Of a DNA stretch of 64,000 bases, positions 18,058-26,557 are shown in pieces. Both the position numbers and the translations under genes were made by a program. Numbering within the stretch: the stretch's first letter is position 1; each line of letters opens with the position of its first letter. The notes below the pieces were generated by a model that was not told where the DNA came from, made no database searches, and was given only the letters and a program-made list of their open reading frames with translations. The DNA comes from Burkholderia pyrrocinia (GTDB taxonomy: Bacteria > Pseudomonadota > Gammaproteobacteria > Burkholderiales > Burkholderiaceae): NCBI RefSeq assembly GCF_018417535.1, contig NZ_CP070978.1:2728001-2792000 (forward strand), written 5' to 3'.

Positions 18058-18660
18058 TGTCGACCTCGTTGTTGTGATTGTCCTGAGCCGGCCGGTCCGC
18101 GATATGTGCCCCCTGCGGCCTGGCCGGGTGCTGCATCGGATGAAGCGGGACTGCACCTTCGAAAGCGCCGGGCGAGACGCCCGGGTGTTACGACCGGTGC
18201 CGGTGCGCGTCATACCGCGCGTCACTCGGCGAGCGTCGGGGCGATCGCGTCGCCCCGAACGGAAATCGTCAGCGCAGCGGCGGGTACGGGGCGCGCTGTT
18301 GAGGCGATGCCGGCGGCAAGACGTGAATGCAGGAGTGCGAATCAAGTACGGACATGCCCGACCTTCCTTCAGGTTTCGGATGAAACGGAACGGCATGATG
18401 CGATGAGGCGGGGGTATTGCGAACGACGGTGCTGCAACGGCAGGAGCGCGCGACGCGTGTCGGCATGGCTGGCCGGATTTCTTTCCGGAAGCTTGCGCAA
18501 ACTTATCTCAGTGAAATCTTGCTGTCAAACTTTTTTAGTTTGTATCAAACAAAGTTTCTGATCGTGCGCGGCATGCGGTCGCCGGTCCGGGTGGCATCGG
18601 TCTCGACTTCGTTGGAATCCATCCGTAAGCAATAAAAAAACAGCCTGAAAGGAGAGAGCA
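18058..18660. other. 603-base intergenic region
   Basis: No gene is seen here. The region separates the divergent S15 hydrolase gene and the frameshifted ORF at 18661. Most of it is GC-rich, but about 18490-18560 and 18620-18645 are clearly AT-rich and carry inverted repeats and an A-run, consistent with a promoter area for the 18661 gene. Confidence 0.6.
18526..18550. promoter_or_regulatory. cluster of three CAAAC half-sites
   Basis: CAAACT-TTTTT-AGTTTG is a perfect 6-bp inverted repeat, and the right arm is reused in a second one (GTTTG-TAT-CAAAC), giving three alternating half-sites in 25 bases. It lies in an AT-rich island about 110 bases before the 18661 start and looks like a regulator binding site. 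Confidence 0.45.
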
Positions 18661-18929
18661 ATGACGATTCCGGTCACGGCGGCCGGCGGACACTCCACCA
18701 CGCAGGACGGCACGCCGCTGAAGGTGGAGCAGTCGGCCGGCAGCGCGCGCGACACGCTCGCGCTGCCGGATACCGCGCGGCAACTGTCGTCGGGCGCGGC
18801 GGTTTTCGTCGACGGCACGGCCAGAAGACGTACTGCAGGCACGCGCAACTCATCGACGTCGGCTTCGACGTGCTCGCCCGTTACACGCCGGACGACGGCA
18901 GCAGCGTCGGTTTCCGCGAGATCGCGTAA
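18661..18929 (+). pseudogene. frameshifted small gene of unknown function
   Basis: A strong Shine-Dalgarno site (AAGGAGAGAG) precedes ATG 18661. The frame begins MTIPVTAAGGHSTTQDG and keeps high third-position GC until about 18820. After that the good codon bias moves to another frame (LIDVGFDVLARYTPDDG...GFREIA), which ends at TAA 18927-18929. One missing base near 18818-18824 would join the two halves into a protein of about 89 aa. I do not recognise the product. It is either a recently broken gene or a sequencing error. Confidence 0.6.
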
Positions 18930-18950
18930 TGCCGACGCCGGCCGCCGCGC

Positions 18951-20193
18951 CTATTCGTCGCGCAATGCTTCGGCCGGCCGCACCCGCGCGGCACGCCAGC
19001 TCGGGTACAGCGTCGCGACGCACGACATCAGGAACGCGGCCGCGGCGATCTCGATCACGTCGATCGCCGCGAGCTTCGACGGCAGCGAACTGAGGAAGTA
19101 CACGGACGGCGTCAGGAAGCGGATGCCGAGCAACTGCTCGATCGCCGGCAACACCCACGGGATGCTCACCGCGATCGCGCAGCCGAGGGCGACGCCCGCC
19201 AGCGTGCCGGCGAGGCCGATCGTCATCCCCTGGATCGCGAAGATCTTCGTGATCGACCCGGGCGGCGCGCCGAGCGTGCGCAGGATCGCGATGTCGCCCT
19301 GCTTCTGCGTGACCGTCATCACCAGCGACGACACGAGATTGAACGCGGCGACCGCGACGATCAGCATCAGGATCAGCGACAGCATGCGTTTCTGCAGCCG
19401 CTCGGCTTCGAACCACGTGCGGTTCTGCCGTGTCCAGTCGCGGATATAAAGATCGCCCGACAGCGTGCGCGACAGCGCCATGGCGATGTCCGGCGCGCGT
19501 TGCAGATCGTCGACGCGCAACCGGATGCCGGTCGGCGCGGGCGCGTTGAACAGCTTCTGCGCATCGCGGATGTGGATGTACGCGAGCGCGCTGTCGTACT
19601 GGTAGTGGCCCGACTCGAACGTGCCGACCACGTTGAACTGCCGGAACCGCGGCAGCGCGTCGCCGATGCGCGCCGCGTTGCCGGGCGCGAAGAACGTGAT
19701 GCGGTCGCCGATCTTCACGTGCAGCGCTTCAGCCAGCGCGGTGCCGAGCACGATGCCCATCTCGCCGGGCACGAGCGCGTCGAGGCGCCCGGTCTTCAGC
19801 TTGCGCGCGATCTCGGACACGCGCGGCTCGAGCACCGGATCGATGCCGCGCAGCGCGACGCCCGTCACGCTGCCCGCGTTCGTCAGCAGCGCCTGCGCGT
19901 CGACATAGGGCGCGACGGCGCGCACCGAAGGATTCTGTAACGATTCATGCGCGGTGAGCCGCCAGTCGGGCATCGCGCCGGACGGCGAGAAGATTTCCAC
20001 ATGCGCGAGCACCGACAGCATCCGGTCGCGCACCTCGGTGCGAAAACCGTTCATCACCGACAGCACGACGATCAGCGCGGCGACGCCGAGCGCGATGCCG
20101 GCCATCGCGGCGCCGGCAATGAACGACACGAAGCCGTCGCCGGCCGCCGCGCGCATAGCGCAGCCCGATCTGCCATTCGAACGGGAGTTTCAA
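18951..20193 (-). pseudogene. lolC: LolC-like lipoprotein-release permease, N-terminal frameshift
   Basis: Permease of the LolCDE family, which moves lipoproteins from the inner membrane to the carrier LolA. The main frame (start codon ATG 20156, 401 aa) shows the first membrane segment GFVSFIAGAAMAGIALGVAA, VMNGFRTEVRDRMLSVLAHV, the large periplasmic domain and three C-terminal membrane segments ending PSWRAARVRPAEAL. The conserved family N-terminus, KLPFEWQIGLRYAR, lies just upstream but in another frame, starting at TTG 20193 after AAAGGA. A shift of one or two bases near 20145-20155 therefore breaks the full-length protein. No lolD or lolE is adjacent, so this is an orphan, diverged paralogue. 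The short form might still be made from ATG 20156. Confidence 0.8.
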
Positions 20194-20500
20194 GCGATTT
20201 CCTTTCAATTCGATACGAACCACGTCGAGCCGCGCATTCTAGCGAACGCAGCGCCACCGCGTGCAGAGGTCGGGAGGCGGGCGGACTACCGTCCGACCGG
20301 CCGGTCATCCGCTTGCGTTGCGCGCCGGCACGCCGATATTTCCATCGTTTCGGCTCTGACCCATAATGGCGCCCAGCATTCGGTCGAACAAACCATTCCA
20401 AGCATTTACGGCGCAACCAGGGCCGCGCCGTCACAGACCAATAAATCTCGGGGAACGCCGCCGAAGCCGGCAGCACGTCCTTGAACAAGGAAATAACAAA
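20194..20500. other. 307-base divergent intergenic region
   Basis: No gene is seen here. It lies between the divergent lolC-like gene and the alpha-2-macroglobulin gene and should hold both promoters. A Shine-Dalgarno site (AAGGA, about 20489) precedes the latter. Confidence 0.5.
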
Positions 20501-23500
20501 ATGGATTTGCTGCGCTTCCTGCTGCTCCTGCCGATTCGCGTGGCGGGCTTCGTCTGGCGCCTGCTCGGCCGCGTGCTGCGGCCGCTGGTCGGCAACGTGT
20601 CGTGGACGGCGCCCGCGTGGGCGGGCATCACCGCCGCGGCCGTGCGCCGCCGCCCGTGGCATGCCGGCGGCATCGTGCTGCTCGCGGCCGCGCTCGGCTA
20701 CGGCGGATACTGGTTCAAGCATCGCCCGAAGCCGCCCGAGCCCGAGACTGTCGGCTTCACCGTGAAGGCGCCGGCGATCACGACCTACGAGGTCGACGAC
20801 AGCGACAAGCCGAAGATCACCGTGCATCCGCTCGAACTGACGTTCTCTCGATCGGCCGCGCCGATCGAACGGGTCGGCAAGCCGGCCGGGCAGGGCATCG
20901 AGATGACGCCCGCGCTGAAGGGCGCGTGGGAGTGGGTCGACGACAAGACGCTGCGCTTCACGCCGGCGGCCGACTGGCCGGTCGGCGCGCACGTCGAGGT
21001 GCGCTTCGCGGTGCACGAGGTGTTCGCGCCGCAGGTAACGATGCACGACGACCATTTCGCGTTCGACCTGCCGGCCTTCACTGCGCAGTCGGGTAACGAC
21101 GAGTTCTACCAGAACCCCGACAATCCGGCGGAGAAGCAGGCGCTGCTGCAGGTGCGCTTCAACTACCCGGTCGATCCGGCCGGGTTCGAGAAGCGCATCG
21201 GCCTCGTGCTGGTCGGCCGCGACGGCAAGACAGTGTCGCCGCTGCGCTACACGGTCAACTACGACAAGATGAAGACGAGCGCGTGGGTCTATTCGCAGTC
21301 GCTCGAGATTCCGAAAGATCCGCTGTCGGTGCGGCTCGACGTCGACAAGGGCGTGAAGAGCGCGCGCGGCGGCGACGGCACGCCGGCGGTGCTGCACGCG
21401 TCGGTCGGTGTGCCGGGGCTCTACAGCCTGACAATCGACAACGTCGCGCCGACGCTCGTCGACAACGAGCGCTACGAGCCCGAGCAGGTGCTCGTCGCGG
21501 AAACGTCCGACGGCGTGCGCAGCGCCGATCTCGCCGCGCGCGCGAAGGCATGGGTGCTGCCGAAGCGCAAGCCGGGCGTCGATCAGTCGGACGACGATCC
21601 GCCGTACGAATGGAACGTCGCCGACATCGGCGATGCGGTGCTGAAGCAGTCGAAGCCGCTGCCGCTCGCAGCGGTGCCGACCGAGAACGACTTCGCGACG
21701 CTGCAAAGCTTCAAGTATCACGCGACGCCGGGCGACCGTATCGTCGTGCGTTTCGAGGGCGACCTGAAATCGGCCGGCGGCTATCTGCTCGGCGCACCGG
21801 TGACGACCGCGTTCACGGTGCCCGACTATCCGAAGCTGCTGCGCTTCATGGCCGACGGCTCGCTGCTGTCGATGAGCGGCAGCAAGCGGCTGTCGGTCGT
21901 ATCGCGCAACCTGCCGGGGATGAAGGTCGAGATCGGCCGCGTGGTGCCCGACCAGCTCCAGCATCTCGTGAGCTTCAACAACGGCACGTACGCGCGGCCC
22001 GAGCTGTCGTATTCGTTCAGCGAGGATCACATCGTCGAGCGCTTCGTGCAGACACGCGCGTTCCCGGCCGGCGAACCCGGCAAGGCGCATTACGAAGGCA
22101 TCGATCTCGGCCAGTACCTGAAAGGCGGCAAGCGCGGCGTGTTCCTGCTGCACCTGTCGAAGTACGACCCGGCGGCCGAGAAGAAGAAAGCCGACGAAGC
22201 GAAGGACAGCGATGCATCGTCGGGCGACGGCAGCCAGGATCAGTCCGACAACGCGGATTCGGGCGACAGCCACGGCAACGGCGACGACAGCGACAATGCG
22301 CTCGGCGACACGCGCCTGATCGTCGTGACCGATCTCGGGATGCTGGTCAAGCGCGCGCTGGACGGCAGCCAGGACGTGTTCATCCAGTCGATCCGCAACG
22401 GCCGCCCGGTTGCGGGCGCAACCGTGTCGGTGCTCGCGGTGAACGGCCAGGCGCTGTTTACGCAGACCACGAGCGCCGACGGCGTCGTGCATTTCCCCGC
22501 GTTCAAGGGGCTCGACCGCGAGAAGCGTCCGCAACTGTATGTCGTGAAGAAGGACGGCGACCTGTCGTTCCTGCCGGTGGCCGGCCGCGACCGCCAGCTC
22601 GACTTCTCGCGCTTCGACGTCGACGGCGAACGCAACGCGACGGGCCAGGGGCAACTGTCCGCGTACCTGTTCTCGGATCGCGGTCTGTACCGGCCCGGCG
22701 ATCCGTTCCACATCGGCCTGATCGTGCGCGCGGCGAGCTGGGCGCGCAGCCCGGCCGGCGTGCCGCTGCAGGCGGAGATCGTCGACCCGCGCGGGATCAC
22801 CGTCGAACGCAAGCCGGTGACCGTCGACGCGACCGGCTTCACCGAGCTCGGCTATACGACGGCCGAAACGGCGCCAACCGGCGCGTGGACGGTCAATCTC
22901 TACATCGTCAAGGACGGCCAGCCGGGTGCCGAGCCGATCGGCAGCACGACCGTGCAGGTGAAGGAGTTCCTGCCCGACCGGATGAAGGTCGATGCGAAGC
23001 TGTCGCAGCAGGTCGTCGAAGGGTGGGTGAAGCCGAAGGGGCTGAAGGGCATCGTCGATGCGCAGAACCTGTTCGGCACGCCGGCCGAGAAGCGCCGCGT
23101 CGCGGCGACGCTGACGCTGCGCCCGGTATGGCCGTCGTTCCGTAGCTGGCAGGGCTATCACTTCTTCGATGCACGGCGCGCGAAAGAGGGCTATACGACG
23201 ACGCTGCAGGACGGCACGACCGACGACAAGGGCCATGCCGAGTTCGACCTCGATCTCGACAAGTACGCGGACGCGACCTACCAGCTCTACTTCCAGGCGA
23301 AGGCGTATGAAGCGGAAGGCGGGCGCAACGTCGCCGCGAACGCACAGACGCTCGTGTCGAACAACGACTGGCTCGTCGGCTACAGGTCGGCCGACGATCT
23401 CGGTTACGTGAAGCGCGGCAGCCCGCGCACGGTGCGGCTCGTCGCGATCGATCCGGGCGCGAAGGCGATCGACGTGAAGGACCTGCGCGCGCAGCTCGTC

Positions 23501-26500
23501 GAGGAACGCTACGTATCGGTGCTGACCAAGCAGGATTCCGGCGCGTACAAATACGATTCCCGGCTGAAGGAAGTACCGGTCGACGAGAAGCCGCTGACGA
23601 TTCCGGCGGCCGGGCTCGACTTCACGCTGCGCACCGACAAGCCGGGCAGCTATGCGCTCGTGATCCGCCGCGCGGACGGCACCGCGGTGAACCGGATCGA
23701 GTATTCGGTCGCGGGCGACGCGAACGTCACGCGCTCGCTCGACCGCAACGCCGAGCTGCAGGTGAGCCTCGCGAAGCACGACTACAAGCCGGGCGAGCAG
23801 GTGGAAATCGCGATCCGCGCGCCTTACGCGGGCAGCGGCCTGATCACGATCGAGCGCGACAAGGTGTATGCGCACGCATGGTTCCATGCGGATACCACGA
23901 GCTCGATCCAGCACATCACGGTGCCGGCCGGCTTCGAGGGCAACGGCTACATCAACGTGCAATACATCCGCGATCCGTCGTCGGACGAGATCTTCATGAG
24001 CCCGCTGAGCTACGGCGTCGTGCCGTTCTCGGTGAACCTCGACGCGCGCCGCAACGCGCTGAGCGTCGATGCGCCGGCGCTCGTGAAGCCGGGCGACACC
24101 GCCACGTTCACCGTGCATTCGGCGAAGCCCGCGAAGGTCGTCGTGTTCGCGGTCGACGAGGGCATCCTGCAGGTCGCGCGCTACAAGCTCGGCGATCCGC
24201 TGAAGTTCTTCTTCCGCAAGCGGATGCTCGAAGTCGGCACGTCGCAGATCCTCGACCTGATCCTGCCGGACTTCGAGAAGCTGATGGCGATGGCCGCGCC
24301 CGGCGGCGACGCCGACGATGCGATCGGCCGCCAGTTGAACCCGTTCAAGCGCAAGCGCGACAAGCCGGTCGTCTACTGGTCGGGGATCGTCGACGTGAAC
24401 GGCGACACGCGCCTGAGCTACACGGTGCCCGATTACTTCAACGGCAAGCTGCGCGTGATGGCCGTGTCGGTGTCGCCGGACCTGGTCGGCACGTTCGAAG
24501 GCGCGACGACGGTGCGCGGCGATTTCGTGCTGTCGCCGAACGTGCCGACGACGCTCGCGCCGGGCGACGAAGCCGACGTCAGCGTCGGTGTCGCGAACAA
24601 CCTGACGGGTGTCGGCAACCAGCCGGTGCCGGTCGCGGTCACGCTGAAGACGGGCCCGCAGTTGCAGGTGATCGGGCCGGCGACGCGGAACGTCGCGCTC
24701 GCGCCGCAGCACGAGGGCGTCGCGCTGTTCCGCGTGAAGGCGACCGACAGGCTCGGCTCGGGCATGCTGTCGTTCGGCGCGCGCTACGGCGCGAAGGGCG
24801 CGCAGCAGCGCGTCGACGTGTCGGTGCGGCCGGCCGCCGCGTTCCGCACGCAGCTCGACATCGCGCGGCTCGATCCGGGCAAGAAGGCGAGTGTGCCGAA
24901 CCTGCGGCCGATGTACGACGCATACGCGTCGCGCGACGCGAGCATCTCGACCGCACCGCTCGTGCTGTCCGAAGGGCTGTCGTCGTATCTCGTCAACTTC
25001 GACCACTACTGCAGCGAGCAGATGGTGAGCGCGGCCGTGCCGCGCGTGTTCGCGTCGAAGTGGCTGTCGGTGCGTGCGCTGACGAGCGCGATGCATGCGC
25101 CCGAAGCCGGTGCCGATGCGGCAAACGCGAGCGCGATCGCGCAGTTCCTCGGCGTGCTGCGCAGCCGGCAGAATGCGCAGGGCGGCTTCGGCCTGTGGAG
25201 CGCGACGCCCGATGCCGATCCGTTCGTGTCCGCGTACGCGATGCACGTGCTGCTCGATGCCCGCGAGCGCGGCACGGCCGTGCCGAAGGACATGCTCGAC
25301 GCGGGCAACACGTATCTGCAGAAGCTCGCGGCGAACGATTCGCTCGGCTCGCTCGACCTGCTGCGGCAGCGCGCATACGCGGTGTACCTGCTGACGCGCC
25401 AGGGCAACGTGACGACCAACAGCCTCGCGGCCGTGCAGAAGCGCCTGCAGGATGCGTATCCGAACGATTGGAAGAACGATCTCGCGGCCGCGTGGCTGGC
25501 CGCGTCGTATCAACTGCTGAAGCAGGACAAGGAGGCTGCCGCGCTGATCGCGGGCCCGCAGGTGCTGCTCGAACGCAAGCGTGCGTCCGGCGACGGTTAC
25601 GCGACCGGCTACTACATCGATCCGCTGACGCGCGACGCGAGCGTGCTGTACCTGCTCGCGAAGCACTTCCCCGAGCGTGTGCGCAAGCTGTCGCCGCGTG
25701 CGATGGACAACCTCGCCGCGCCGCTGGTCGACAACCGCTACAACACGCTGTCGTCGGCGATGACGATCCTCGCGCTCGATGCGTATGCGGCGTCGAACGC
25801 GGGCCAGCTCGACCAGCTCGCGATCGACGAGGTGCGCGCGGGCGTCGCGCCGAAGGACGTGTCGTCGATCCAGGCGAACCTCGTGCGCTCGGGCACGTGG
25901 GCGGCCGGCGCGTCGCGCGTCGACCTCGTGAACGGCAGCGCGCTGCCCGCATGGTGGGTCGCGAGCCAGTCGGGCTACGACCGCGGCACGTCGACGAAGG
26001 CGATCAGGAACGGGCTCGAGATCGTGCGCGACTACACCGACACGAACGGCAAGCCGCTCGACAGGATCACGCTCGGCCAGGAGATCGACGTGCACCTGAA
26101 GATCCGCGCAACGGGCTCGGCGAACGTCGGCAACATCGCGATCGTCGACCTGCTGCCGGGCGGCTTCGATCCGGTGATTGCGCCGCCGCCCGCGACCGAC
26201 ACGCAGGACGGCGACGGCAATGGGGGCGGCGGCGCGCCGGCGCCGGTGGCCGATGCGCCGTGGCGTTCGCCGATCGGCGTGACGGGTTCGACGTGGCAGC
26301 CGCAGTTCGCGGATGTGCGCGAGGACCGCGTGGTGATCTACGGCACCGCGACCACCGACGTGCGCGAGTTCGTCTACCGGATCAAGGCGAGCAACGCGGG
26401 CCGCTTCGTCGCGCCGCCCGCGTACGGCGAGTCGATGTACGACCGCCGCGTGCAGGCGCAGGCGCCCGGCGGCACGACGCTGACGGTGGAGCGTGTGCGA

Positions 26501-26503
26501 TGA
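20501..26503 (+). CDS. bacterial alpha-2-macroglobulin (YfhM-like)
   Basis: 2000-aa giant envelope protein of the bacterial alpha-2-macroglobulin family, thought to trap attacking proteases in the periplasm. The N-terminus is hydrophobic (residues 1-70, two possible membrane segments) with no lipobox. MG-type beta-sandwich domains follow, then a bait region and a thioester domain with the motif YCSEQ (C1504, Q1507), so the thioester can form. An acidic Asp/Ser/Gly-rich insert (about residues 569-604) separates two early domains. ATG 20501 follows AAGGAAATAAC; the frame upstream is not credible. pbpC follows 54 bases downstream, the same pairing as E. coli yfhM-pbpC, linking it to peptidoglycan repair. 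Confidence 0.93.
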   Translation: MDLLRFLLLLPIRVAGFVWRLLGRVLRPLVGNVSWTAPAWAGITAAAVRRRPWHAGGIVLLAAALGYGGYWFKHRPKPPEPETVGFTVKAPAITTYEVDDSDKPKITVHPLELTFSRSAAPIERVGKPAGQGIEMTPALKGAWEWVDDKTLRFTPAADWPVGAHVEVRFAVHEVFAPQVTMHDDHFAFDLPAFTAQSGNDEFYQNPDNPAEKQALLQVRFNYPVDPAGFEKRIGLVLVGRDGKTVSPLRYTVNYDKMKTSAWVYSQSLEIPKDPLSVRLDVDKGVKSARGGDGTPAVLHASVGVPGLYSLTIDNVAPTLVDNERYEPEQVLVAETSDGVRSADLAARAKAWVLPKRKPGVDQSDDDPPYEWNVADIGDAVLKQSKPLPLAAVPTENDFATLQSFKYHATPGDRIVVRFEGDLKSAGGYLLGAPVTTAFTVPDYPKLLRFMADGSLLSMSGSKRLSVVSRNLPGMKVEIGRVVPDQLQHLVSFNNGTYARPELSYSFSEDHIVERFVQTRAFPAGEPGKAHYEGIDLGQYLKGGKRGVFLLHLSKYDPAAEKKKADEAKDSDASSGDGSQDQSDNADSGDSHGNGDDSDNALGDTRLIVVTDLGMLVKRALDGSQDVFIQSIRNGRPVAGATVSVLAVNGQALFTQTTSADGVVHFPAFKGLDREKRPQLYVVKKDGDLSFLPVAGRDRQLDFSRFDVDGERNATGQGQLSAYLFSDRGLYRPGDPFHIGLIVRAASWARSPAGVPLQAEIVDPRGITVERKPVTVDATGFTELGYTTAETAPTGAWTVNLYIVKDGQPGAEPIGSTTVQVKEFLPDRMKVDAKLSQQVVEGWVKPKGLKGIVDAQNLFGTPAEKRRVAATLTLRPVWPSFRSWQGYHFFDARRAKEGYTTTLQDGTTDDKGHAEFDLDLDKYADATYQLYFQAKAYEAEGGRNVAANAQTLVSNNDWLVGYRSADDLGYVKRGSPRTVRLVAIDPGAKAIDVKDLRAQLVEERYVSVLTKQDSGAYKYDSRLKEVPVDEKPLTIPAAGLDFTLRTDKPGSYALVIRRADGTAVNRIEYSVAGDANVTRSLDRNAELQVSLAKHDYKPGEQVEIAIRAPYAGSGLITIERDKVYAHAWFHADTTSSIQHITVPAGFEGNGYINVQYIRDPSSDEIFMSPLSYGVVPFSVNLDARRNALSVDAPALVKPGDTATFTVHSAKPAKVVVFAVDEGILQVARYKLGDPLKFFFRKRMLEVGTSQILDLILPDFEKLMAMAAPGGDADDAIGRQLNPFKRKRDKPVVYWSGIVDVNGDTRLSYTVPDYFNGKLRVMAVSVSPDLVGTFEGATTVRGDFVLSPNVPTTLAPGDEADVSVGVANNLTGVGNQPVPVAVTLKTGPQLQVIGPATRNVALAPQHEGVALFRVKATDRLGSGMLSFGARYGAKGAQQRVDVSVRPAAAFRTQLDIARLDPGKKASVPNLRPMYDAYASRDASISTAPLVLSEGLSSYLVNFDHYCSEQMVSAAVPRVFASKWLSVRALTSAMHAPEAGADAANASAIAQFLGVLRSRQNAQGGFGLWSATPDADPFVSAYAMHVLLDARERGTAVPKDMLDAGNTYLQKLAANDSLGSLDLLRQRAYAVYLLTRQGNVTTNSLAAVQKRLQDAYPNDWKNDLAAAWLAASYQLLKQDKEAAALIAGPQVLLERKRASGDGYATGYYIDPLTRDASVLYLLAKHFPERVRKLSPRAMDNLAAPLVDNRYNTLSSAMTILALDAYAASNAGQLDQLAIDEVRAGVAPKDVSSIQANLVRSGTWAAGASRVDLVNGSALPAWWVASQSGYDRGTSTKAIRNGLEIVRDYTDTNGKPLDRITLGQEIDVHLKIRATGSANVGNIAIVDLLPGGFDPVIAPPPATDTQDGDGNGGGGAPAPVADAPWRSPIGVTGSTWQPQFADVREDRVVIYGTATTDVREFVYRIKASNAGRFVAPPAYGESMYDRRVQAQAPGGTTLTVERVR

Positions 26504-26557
26504 CGGTGTGGCTGCACCGGCCTTGCAAGCCGTGCCGGGCGCGAGGAGCGCCCGCGC

